Source: an uncultured Eubacteriales bacterium
Lineage (GTDB): Bacteria; Bacillota; Clostridia; Oscillospirales; CAG-272
NCBI GenBank assembly: GCA_958414825.1
Contig: CATYXQ010000017.1
Span: 1-32,628, forward strand
DNA length: 32,628 nt
Direction: 5' to 3'
The notes under the pieces were generated by a model that had not been told where the DNA came from, did no database searches, and worked only from the letters and a program-made list of their open reading frames with translations. Position numbers and translations under genes: made by a program. This document shows, piece after piece, positions 24,937 through 32,628 of this stretch. Numbering within the stretch: position 1 is the stretch's first letter; each line of letters opens with the position of its first letter.

Positions 24937-27900
24937 TTATTCGGCAATTCCCTCTGTTTCAAATTCTTCTTCAAAATGCGCCGGAGTTTCCGCCGAAACA
25001 ACTTCAATATCGTTATATTGTGCAAGACCCGTTCCGGCCGGGATCAATTTGCCGATAATTACATTCTCCTTAAGTCCCTGCAAATGATCGACCTTACCGC
25101 GAATCGCCGCCTCGGTCAGTACCTTGGTTGTTTCTTGGAACGAAGCCGCGCTGAGGAACGACTCGGTCATCAATGCCGCTTTCGTGATACCGAGAAGCAT
25201 CGGCGTACCCACAGCCAGGCTCAGCGTTTTATCACCGGCTGCGATACGTGCTTCAATACGCTCGTTGGCTTCGGCAAACTCCAGAGCGTCCACATTGGAA
25301 CCAAGCAGCAAATCGGTATCGCCGGCATCCTCCACCTTAATCTTTCTGGTCATCTGACGTGCAATGATTTCGATATGCTTGTCATTGATCTCAACGGCCT
25401 GCAGACGGTATACGCGCTGTACTTCACGAATGATGTAATCATATACAGCCTCAATTCCGTTTACTTTCAAAATATCGGCCGGCGCTTTATTGCCCTCGGT
25501 CAGCGCCTGACCAAGCGCAACCCGCTGCCCTTCTTCCACAATAATGCGGATTCCGAACGGCACCGGATAAGCAAATTCCTCCCCCGTCTCATCCGAAGTC
25601 ACCACGACATTGCGCATATTTTTGCTTTCCTGCATACGAACCACGCCGGCGCATTCCGCAATAATCGCTGCCTTTTTGGGACGGCGCGCTTCCAAAAGCT
25701 CTTCAACACGCGGCAGACCCTGCGTAATATCCGAACCGGCGATACCGCCAGTATGGAATGTACGCATGGTAAGCTGCGTACCGGGTTCCCCGATAGACTG
25801 CGCCGCAATAATACCGACAGCCTCGCCGACATTGACTTCCTTTCCGGACGCCAAATCCGCGCCGTAGCAATGCGCGCAGACGCCGCGCTTTGCACGACAG
25901 CGCAAGATCGAACGGACGTTAACCTGTTCAACGCCGCTGCGTTCCGCATCAGCCGCCTGATCCTCTGAAATCAGATCGCCGCACCGAATGATGATATTAC
26001 CGGTGACCGGCGATACCACATCTTCCAGCGAATACCGACCGACCAGTCTGTCTCTCAGCGGCTCAATGATTTCATCGCCGTCACGAATATCGCTGACAAT
26101 GACGCCCTCCGTCGTGCCGCAGTCCTCTTCACGAATGATAACCTGCTGCGATACATCGACCAGACGGCGGGTAAGATACCCGGAGTCCGCCGTACGCAAC
26201 GCCGTATCGGAAAGACTCTTACGTGAACCTCTCGCACCGATAAAATACTCCAGATTGTTCAGCCCCTCACGGAAATTCGATTTAATCGGAATTTCCATCG
26301 TTTTACCGTTGGTTGCGAACATAAGACCGCGCATACCCGCAAGCTGACGAAGCTGGCTGGCATTACCGCGCGCACCGGAATCAATCATCATCTTAATAGA
26401 GTTGAACTGATCGAATCCCTCGGAAAGCGCATTGGTAACCTCATCCGTTGTTTGCTCCCAGATCTTGATAACATTGTTATAACGTTCCTCATCGGAAAGC
26501 TCGCCGCTCTGGAAATGCTCCGTAACAATGCCGATCTTCTTTTCGGCCTCCGCCACCTTGGTGTATTTCTCAGGCGGAATCGTCATATCGTAAACCGATA
26601 TTGAAATACCGCTCTTCGTGGAATATTTAAATCCGGTCGCTTTGATATTATCCAGCATCTGCGCCGTAACGGTAATGCCGTTCTTTTTGATACAATTGTC
26701 AATGATATTGCCAAGCTGTTTTTTCTTGGTTACAAACGAAACCTCAAGGTTCAGCATCGTCTCGGGATTGCTGCGGTCAACATATCCAAGATTCTGCGGG
26801 ATCTGCTGATTGAAAATCAGACGGCCAAGCGTCGCATCGATAATGCCGGAATGCATCACGCCGTCCAATTCCCTTTCAACGCGCACACGAATCGGCGCGT
26901 GCAGACCAAGCTGACCATTTGCATAGGCCATCTCCGCCTCGTCCATATCACGGAATACTCTGCCGGCGCCCATCTCCTTGTCATTCACAATGGTCAAATA
27001 ATACGAACCGAGAATCATATCCTGTGAGGGAACGGTCACAGCGCGTCCATCGGCTGGTTTCAAAAGATTGTTGGCAGAGAGCATCAGGAATCGCGCTTCC
27101 GCCTGCGCCTCTGCGGACAACGGAACGTGAACCGGCATCTGGTCGCCGTCGAAGTCCGCATTAAACGCGGAACAAACAAGCGGATGCAGTTTAATTGCGC
27201 GTCCCTCGACCAGTACGGGCTCAAACGCCTGAATCGACAGTCTGTGCAGCGTGGGCGCGCGGTTCAAAAGCACCGGATGCTCCTTAATCACATTTTCAAG
27301 CGCATCCCATACCTCTGGGAACACCTTGTCTACCTTTTTCTTTGCTTCTTTAATATTTGCCGCTTTTTGCGTTTCTACAAGCCGTTTCATAACAAAAGGC
27401 TTGAAAAGCTCCAACGCCATCTCTTTCGGCAGACCGCACTGGAAAATCTTCAAATCAGGTCCGACAACGATAACCGAACGTCCGGAATAGTCAACTCGTT
27501 TACCGAGCAGGTTCTGACGGAAGCGTCCCTGCTTGCCGCGCAGCATTTCGGAAAGTGATTTGAGCGCACGATTAGACGGACCGGTTACCGCTTTGCCGCG
27601 GCGACCGTTATCAATCAGCGCATCCACCGCTTCCTGCAGCATACGCTTCTCATTCCGAATGATGATCTCCGGCGCGCGAAGCTCCATCAGCTTTTTCAAA
27701 CGGTTATTCCGGTTTATCACACGACGATACAAATCATTCAGATCCGAAGACGCAAATCTGCCGCCGTCAAGCTGAACCATCGGGCGAATCTCAGGCGGAA
27801 GGACGGGAATTACATCCAAAATCATCCATTCCGGACGGTTGCCTGAAAGACGAAACGCCTCGACAACCTCCAGCCGCTTGATAATTTTCAGTTTTTTCTG

Positions 27901-28494
27901 GCCGTTTGCATGTGCAAGCTCCTCGCGGAGTTGTGCCGCAAGCTGTTCCGGATCAATCTCGGAAAGCAACTCCTTAATTGCTTCCGCTCCCATGCCGACG
28001 CGGAAATCGTCCTCATAGCGCTCATACCAGTTGTTATACTCCTGCTCATTGAGAAGCTGTTTCTTTTCCAGCGGCGTAGAACCCGGATCAATTACGATAT
28101 ACTGCGCGAAATAGAGCACGCGCTCCAAATTCCGGGGCGTAATATCCAGCAAAAGACCAATGCGAGACGGTATCGCGCGGAAATACCAAATGTGCGACAC
28201 CGGCGCCGCCAATTCAATATGACCCATGCGCTCACGGCGAACCTTTTTCGTAGTAACCTCAACGCCGCATTTTTCGCAGATCTTGCCTTTGTGGCGAACC
28301 CGCTTATATTTGCCGCACAAACACTCCCAATCCTTGGTAGGCCCGAATATACGTTCGCAAAAAAGACCGTCCTTTTCTGCCTTGAGCGTTCTGTAATTGA
28401 TGGTTTCGGGCTTGGTTACCTCGCCGTGGGACCATGAACGAATCATTTCCGGAGACGCAAGACCGATTTTTATAGAATCAAATACATTATCCAT
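24937..28494 (-). CDS. rpoC: RNA polymerase beta-prime subunit (1185 aa)
   Basis: Holds the catalytic magnesium of RNA polymerase. The N-terminal zinc site is visible as Cys58, Cys60, Cys73 and Cys76 (CLCGKYKRVRHKGKICEKCG), the catalytic NADFDGD is near residue 450, and the second zinc cluster CRAKRGVCAHC lies towards the C-terminus. Length fits a Firmicute, without the large insertions of proteobacteria. GAGG lies about 12 bases before the ATG. It follows rpoB after 94 bases that contain two short hairpins (GCACTTG / CAAGTGC and CTTTTGC / GCAAAAG). Confidence 0.98.
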   Translation of the reverse strand: MDNVFDSIKIGLASPEMIRSWSHGEVTKPETINYRTLKAEKDGLFCERIFGPTKDWECLCGKYKRVRHKGKICEKCGVEVTTKKVRRERMGHIELAAPVSHIWYFRAIPSRIGLLLDITPRNLERVLYFAQYIVIDPGSTPLEKKQLLNEQEYNNWYERYEDDFRVGMGAEAIKELLSEIDPEQLAAQLREELAHANGQKKLKIIKRLEVVEAFRLSGNRPEWMILDVIPVLPPEIRPMVQLDGGRFASSDLNDLYRRVINRNNRLKKLMELRAPEIIIRNEKRMLQEAVDALIDNGRRGKAVTGPSNRALKSLSEMLRGKQGRFRQNLLGKRVDYSGRSVIVVGPDLKIFQCGLPKEMALELFKPFVMKRLVETQKAANIKEAKKKVDKVFPEVWDALENVIKEHPVLLNRAPTLHRLSIQAFEPVLVEGRAIKLHPLVCSAFNADFDGDQMPVHVPLSAEAQAEARFLMLSANNLLKPADGRAVTVPSQDMILGSYYLTIVNDKEMGAGRVFRDMDEAEMAYANGQLGLHAPIRVRVERELDGVMHSGIIDATLGRLIFNQQIPQNLGYVDRSNPETMLNLEVSFVTKKKQLGNIIDNCIKKNGITVTAQMLDNIKATGFKYSTKSGISISVYDMTIPPEKYTKVAEAEKKIGIVTEHFQSGELSDEERYNNVIKIWEQTTDEVTNALSEGFDQFNSIKMMIDSGARGNASQLRQLAGMRGLMFATNGKTMEIPIKSNFREGLNNLEYFIGARGSRKSLSDTALRTADSGYLTRRLVDVSQQVIIREEDCGTTEGVIVSDIRDGDEIIEPLRDRLVGRYSLEDVVSPVTGNIIIRCGDLISEDQAADAERSGVEQVNVRSILRCRAKRGVCAHCYGADLASGKEVNVGEAVGIIAAQSIGEPGTQLTMRTFHTGGIAGSDITQGLPRVEELLEARRPKKAAIIAECAGVVRMQESKNMRNVVVTSDETGEEFAYPVPFGIRIIVEEGQRVALGQALTEGNKAPADILKVNGIEAVYDYIIREVQRVYRLQAVEINDKHIEIIARQMTRKIKVEDAGDTDLLLGSNVDALEFAEANERIEARIAAGDKTLSLAVGTPMLLGITKAALMTESFLSAASFQETTKVLTEAAIRGKVDHLQGLKENVIIGKLIPAGTGLAQYNDIEVVSAETPAHFEEEFETEGIAE

Positions 28495-28588
28495 CGATTT
28501 ATATTACCTCTTTTGCGAAATGCAAAAGCACCTCTCCTTTGAATTTCGCACTTGCAGCCAAGTGCCGTTTCGCAGTACAACGCCCGCG

Positions 28589-31500
28589 TCAGATATCAAA
28601 AGAATCGTCATCCGCATCCTCGGCAAAGAATCCGCTGATGTCATCTTCCTCATCTTCTTCCTCGGTATAGGAATCGAAAAGGTCATCCGTCTGAACCGAC
28701 TCGCCGACATCGGAAGCACTGATTACGTCATCGTCTTCAATCGGGCTGACATAATTAGGCGTTTCAAGCTCTTCCTCGCCGATCTTAGCCAGTTCGATCT
28801 CATTGCCCTCTTTATCCAAAACGCGAACATCAAGCGCCAGAGACTGAAGTTCCTTGACCAGCACCTTAAAGGACTCTGGCACGCCCGGCGTCGGAATATT
28901 CTGTCCCTGTACAATCGCCTCATAGGTCTTTACACGTCCGGTAACATCATCGCTCTTTACCGTTAAGATTTCCTGAAGCGTATACGCTGCGCCGTAAGCC
29001 TCCAGCGCCCAAACTTCCATTTCGCCGAAACGCTGTCCGCCGAACTGGGCCTTACCGCCGAGCGGCTGCTGCGTAACCAGAGAATACGGCCCGGTCGAAC
29101 GGGCATGAATCTTATCATCTACAAGGTGGTGCAGTTTCAGGTAATACATGTAACCCACCGTAACAGGATTGTCAAACGCCTCTCCGGTACGGCCGTCATA
29201 CAGCGTGGTCTTTCCGTCAACAACATACAGTTTGCCCTCGGAAAGCAGCTTTTCATACTTTTCGGGCTCTTTCTGCTTATCTACACTGACGCACTCGTTT
29301 TTACCGGTTTCCGGATTGTAAACCAGTTCAACAGCGTCCTTGCCCTCGATATTCTCGTTTGGGCGAATCTCGCGGCAAAGTCCCGCTTTCTTCATACAAT
29401 CGAGAATATCCCTTTCGCTTGCACCGTCAAACGCCGGCGTCATCACTTTGATACCGAGTTCTTTTGCCGCACGGCCGAGATGCACTTCCAGCACCTGACC
29501 GATATTCATACGCGACGGAACGCCCAGCGGATTCAAAACAATATCGAGCGGCGTACCGTCCGCAAGAAACGGCATATCTTCCGGCGGAAGAATGCGCGAA
29601 ACAACACCCTTGTTACCATGGCGACCCGCCATCTTATCGCCAACGGAGATTTTTCTCTTCTGGGCTATATATACGCGAACCACTTTATTGACTCCAGGCG
29701 GTAAATCGTCCTGGTTGTCTCTTGAAAACACTTTGACATCCACAACGATACCGCTTTCACCGTGCGGAACACGCAAAGAAGTATCGCGCACTTCGCGCGC
29801 CTTTTCGCCGAAAATCGCACGCAGCAGGCGTTCCTCTGCAGTGAGTTCGGTCTCGCCTTTCGGCGTAACCTTACCGACCAGAATATCGCCGGCGCGCACC
29901 TCGGTACCGATCTTGACGATACCGTCCGCATTCAGATCTTTCAGAACATCGTCGCCGACATTGGGAATTTCCCGCGTAATGATTTCCTCGCCGAGCTTTG
30001 TATCGCGCGCTTCATGCGTATATTCCTCTATATGAATGGAAGTGTACACGTCATCGCGTACCAAACGCTCGTTCAAAAGAACAGCGTCTTCGTAGTTGTA
30101 CCCCTCCCAGGTCATAAAGCCGATCAACGCGTTTTTGCCGAGCGCAATCTCTCCCTCGGAAGTCGCGGGACCGTCCGCAATGACCTGTCCTTTCTCTACC
30201 TGTTCGCCCTCGCTGACCGTCGGTCTTTGATTGATGCAGGTGCCCTGATTGGAGCGCTTAAATTTAATCAGGTGATATGCTTCTTTTGCGCCGCTCTCCG
30301 TGCGGATTACAATTTCATCCGCAGTGACACGCTCTACAATTCCGGCAGACTTTGCCAAAACGACCACGCCCGAATCAATTGCAGCTTTGTACTCCATACC
30401 GGTGCCGACAACCGGCGCTTCGGATACCATCAGCGGCACAGCCTGCTTCTGCATATTGGATCCCATCAACGCACGGGTATTGTCATCGTTTTCAAGGAAC
30501 GGAATCATCGCCGTGGCGACAGAAACAAGCATCTTCGGCGAGACGTCTACATAGTCCACATCAGCCGCGTCTACTTCGAGAATCTCGGAGCGCTCACGCG
30601 CAATAATACGACTTTTTACGAAGCGCCCCTCTGCGTCCAAAGGCTCATTGGCCTGCGCAATGATATAATTGTCCTCGATGTCTGCGGTCATATACTCCAC
30701 AATATCGGTAACTTTTCCGGTCGCCTTATCGACTTTGCGATAAGGTGCCTCAATGAATCCATAATCCGAAATCTTCGCGTAAGTTGCAAGATAAGAAATC
30801 AGACCGATATTCGGACCTTCAGGCGTCTCAATCGGGCACATTCTGCCATAATGGGTATAGTGTACGTCACGCACCTCAAAGGACGCGCGGTCACGGGACA
30901 AACCGCCTGGACCCAACGCAGAAAGACGCCGCTTATGCGTCAATTCTGCAAGCGGATTGTTTTGATCCATAAACTGAGACAGCGGAGAGGAGCCGAAAAA
31001 CTCGCGAATCGCCGTCACAACCGGGCGGATATTAATCAGATTCTGCGGATGCAGTTCCGTACCGTCCTGCACGGTCATGCGCTCCTTGACGATCTTATCC
31101 ATACGGGAAAAGCCGATCCGAAGCTGATTCTGCAAAAGTTCGCCCACGCAGCGCATACGGCGGTTTCCAAGATGGTCAATGTCATCCGTACTGCCAATGC
31201 CGTGCGACAGATTAATCAGATAGTTGATCGAAGCAAAAATATCATCTTTTGTAATATGCTTGGGGCAAAGCTCATGAATACGCCGTTTCGCCTCCACTCG
31301 GATACTTTCCGCATCCCCGCCGCACTGCTCCATAATTTCAAGAAGCACGGCAGTACGCACTTTTTCATGAATACCGCAGTCTGCCAAACTATAGCCAAGC
31401 AGATTTTCAGGCTCGATCGTATTGTTGGAAAACACTTTTGCGGTCGTTCCGTCCGGAAGCGCCACATCAACCTCGTTAATGCAGTTTTTCTCGATTTCAT

Positions 31501-32470
31501 GCGCCATTTCGCGTGTAACTACAACGCCCGCTTCACAGATAAATTCGCCTGTAATCGGATTGATTGCGGGTTTTGCCAGCGTATGCCCGACAAGACGTCC
31601 TGCAATATCCAATTTTTTATCATATTTATAGCGACCGACCGGTGCAAGGTCATAACGCTTGGGATCAAAGAACAAATTATTGATCAAAATCTGCGCGCTC
31701 TCGACAAGCGGAGGCTCGCCCGGACGCAGTTTTTTATAGACCTCTTTGAGCGCCTCATCGCCGAGCGTGGTATTGTTTTCAACCGCTAACGCGCCGCACT
31801 CGTCTTTCTCAAACGTTGCGGTAATCATGGCCTCATCTCCGAACATCGAGAGAATCTCCGCATCTGACTCTATGCCAAGCGCGCGGATCAAAACCGTGAT
31901 CGGAATTTTTCTGGTCTTGTCAATTTTTACAAAAAAAGCATCGTTGGCGTCCGTTTCATATTCCAGCCAGGCTCCGCGATACGGAATCACGGTGGCGGAA
32001 AACATATGCTTACCAGTTTTATCTATGGAGTCCCCGTAATAAATTCCGGGAGAGCGAACAATCTGCGAAACGATAACGCGCTCCGCGCCGTTGATGACAA
32101 ACGTTCCGTTTTCCGTCATCATCGGAAAATCACCCATATATATCTCTGACTCTTTTACCTCCCCAGTCTCTCTGTTCGTCAGCCTGACTTTTACTTTCAG
32201 CGGCGCTGCATAGTTGACGTCCCGTTCCTTGCATTCCTCAACCGGATACTGTGTTTTCGAATCAATGGTATAATCCACAAATTCAATCACTAAATTGCCC
32301 GAATAATCCACGATCGGAGATACATCGTCGAGCACATCCCGAAGTCCCTCGCTCAGGAACCAGTCGAATGATTTTTTCTGCACTTCGAGCAGGTTCGGCA
32401 TTTCAATTGCCTCCCCGACCCTGGAAAAGCTCATTCGTGTATTTTTGCCAAGCTTCTGGGGTGTGAGCAT
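28589..32470 (-). CDS. rpoB: RNA polymerase beta subunit (1293 aa)
   Basis: The beta subunit forms the active-site cleft with beta-prime and is the target of rifampicin. The rifampicin region is FGSSPLSQFMDQNNPLAELT followed by HKRRLSALGPGGLS, with Asp516, His526 and Ser531 positions (E. coli numbering) wild type, but proline in place of Gln510. It ends in a strongly acidic tail (the last 50 residues, EEEDEEDD onward), common in Clostridia but long here. Ribosome binding element GGAG lies 12 bases before the ATG. It has its own predicted promoter at 32548-32577. The usual upstream rplL lies outside the window. Confidence 0.98.
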   Translation of the reverse strand: MLTPQKLGKNTRMSFSRVGEAIEMPNLLEVQKKSFDWFLSEGLRDVLDDVSPIVDYSGNLVIEFVDYTIDSKTQYPVEECKERDVNYAAPLKVKVRLTNRETGEVKESEIYMGDFPMMTENGTFVINGAERVIVSQIVRSPGIYYGDSIDKTGKHMFSATVIPYRGAWLEYETDANDAFFVKIDKTRKIPITVLIRALGIESDAEILSMFGDEAMITATFEKDECGALAVENNTTLGDEALKEVYKKLRPGEPPLVESAQILINNLFFDPKRYDLAPVGRYKYDKKLDIAGRLVGHTLAKPAINPITGEFICEAGVVVTREMAHEIEKNCINEVDVALPDGTTAKVFSNNTIEPENLLGYSLADCGIHEKVRTAVLLEIMEQCGGDAESIRVEAKRRIHELCPKHITKDDIFASINYLINLSHGIGSTDDIDHLGNRRMRCVGELLQNQLRIGFSRMDKIVKERMTVQDGTELHPQNLINIRPVVTAIREFFGSSPLSQFMDQNNPLAELTHKRRLSALGPGGLSRDRASFEVRDVHYTHYGRMCPIETPEGPNIGLISYLATYAKISDYGFIEAPYRKVDKATGKVTDIVEYMTADIEDNYIIAQANEPLDAEGRFVKSRIIARERSEILEVDAADVDYVDVSPKMLVSVATAMIPFLENDDNTRALMGSNMQKQAVPLMVSEAPVVGTGMEYKAAIDSGVVVLAKSAGIVERVTADEIVIRTESGAKEAYHLIKFKRSNQGTCINQRPTVSEGEQVEKGQVIADGPATSEGEIALGKNALIGFMTWEGYNYEDAVLLNERLVRDDVYTSIHIEEYTHEARDTKLGEEIITREIPNVGDDVLKDLNADGIVKIGTEVRAGDILVGKVTPKGETELTAEERLLRAIFGEKAREVRDTSLRVPHGESGIVVDVKVFSRDNQDDLPPGVNKVVRVYIAQKRKISVGDKMAGRHGNKGVVSRILPPEDMPFLADGTPLDIVLNPLGVPSRMNIGQVLEVHLGRAAKELGIKVMTPAFDGASERDILDCMKKAGLCREIRPNENIEGKDAVELVYNPETGKNECVSVDKQKEPEKYEKLLSEGKLYVVDGKTTLYDGRTGEAFDNPVTVGYMYYLKLHHLVDDKIHARSTGPYSLVTQQPLGGKAQFGGQRFGEMEVWALEAYGAAYTLQEILTVKSDDVTGRVKTYEAIVQGQNIPTPGVPESFKVLVKELQSLALDVRVLDKEGNEIELAKIGEEELETPNYVSPIEDDDVISASDVGESVQTDDLFDSYTEEEDEEDDISGFFAEDADDDSFDI

Positions 32471-32547
32471 AGTATAGAATCACTCCATTCATTTAATATC
32501 TCGCCATTTATCCAAACAGCGCGGAAAATTTTACACATCATCTATTG

Positions 32548-32577
32548 ATTATAAAATCCATATAGAAAAACAGACAA
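32548..32577 (-). promoter_or_regulatory. Putative promoter of rpoB
   Basis: TTGTCT (32572-32577) and TATAAT (32548-32553) with an 18-base spacer, giving a leader of about 75 bases. The rest of 32471-32628 is AT-rich and holds no gene that I can support. Confidence 0.55.
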
Positions 32578-32628
32578 AAAGCACATGCGAAGTACATAAA
32601 AACAATAATTTTTTATACGTTATTCCCC

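Noticed and set aside
24937..28494. Long plus-strand reading frames inside rpoC, rpoB, fusA and tuf
   Set aside because: They lie opposite highly conserved genes, lack ribosome binding sites and encode no recognisable proteins; they are shadows of codon bias.

Overview
The window looks like chromosome of a low-to-mid GC Firmicute of the class Clostridia, with the end of an integrated mobile element at the left edge. The Clostridial reading rests on the Gram-positive form of ribosomal protein S12 (137 aa with the extra N-terminal segment), a SAM-I riboswitch before metK, an FMN riboswitch before ribU, RecD2 without RecBC, an Mbl-type MreB, and consensus TTGACA/TATAAT promoters. No 16S gene is present, so I do not name a genus.

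Region 1 (about 1-5.6 kb) is an accessory operon read leftwards. It is more GC-rich by eye than the rest and contains gene types typical of large integrative and conjugative elements: a D12-class DNA adenine methyltransferase (cut by the window edge), a YubB/Api92-like protein, a C5-cytosine methyltransferase, a DUF4314 protein and four uncharacterised, mostly acidic proteins. The genes overlap or nearly touch. No restriction endonuclease is visible, so the methyltransferases look like orphan protective enzymes. The operon begins behind two tandem terminator hairpins (5621-5700) and abuts the 3' end of a tRNA-Tyr gene, a common integration site.

Region 2 (5.8-13.1 kb) is chromosome. It holds a tRNA-Thr/tRNA-Tyr pair with a perfect promoter, an SCP2-like protein on the plus strand (the only plus-strand gene), then a minus-strand cluster: MATE exporter, PepD dipeptidase, ComEC-like metallo-beta-lactamase protein and Nudix hydrolase. 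An MreB/Mbl gene with a long leader follows, then comF.

Region 3 (13.1-20.1 kb) carries metK under a SAM-I riboswitch. Downstream on the same strand are a small membrane protein, recD2 and comF in overlapping order, so these DNA repair and competence-type genes may partly share the riboswitch-controlled transcript. Further right are a GT-C-like membrane protein, a COG2426 small exporter and the riboflavin transporter gene ribU with its FMN riboswitch.

Region 4 (20.2-32.6 kb) is the classic rpoB-rpoC-rpsL-rpsG-fusA-tuf transcription and translation block, all minus strand. Points of interest are an arginine in S12 at the streptomycin-relevant Lys87 position, a proline in the RpoB rifampicin region, and two non-coding segments with possible RNA structure. 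I found no clear undescribed multi-gene system. The best candidates for something new are the accessory operon with its attenuator-like leader, the mbl leader with a 33-codon reading frame, and the nested structure upstream of rpsL.
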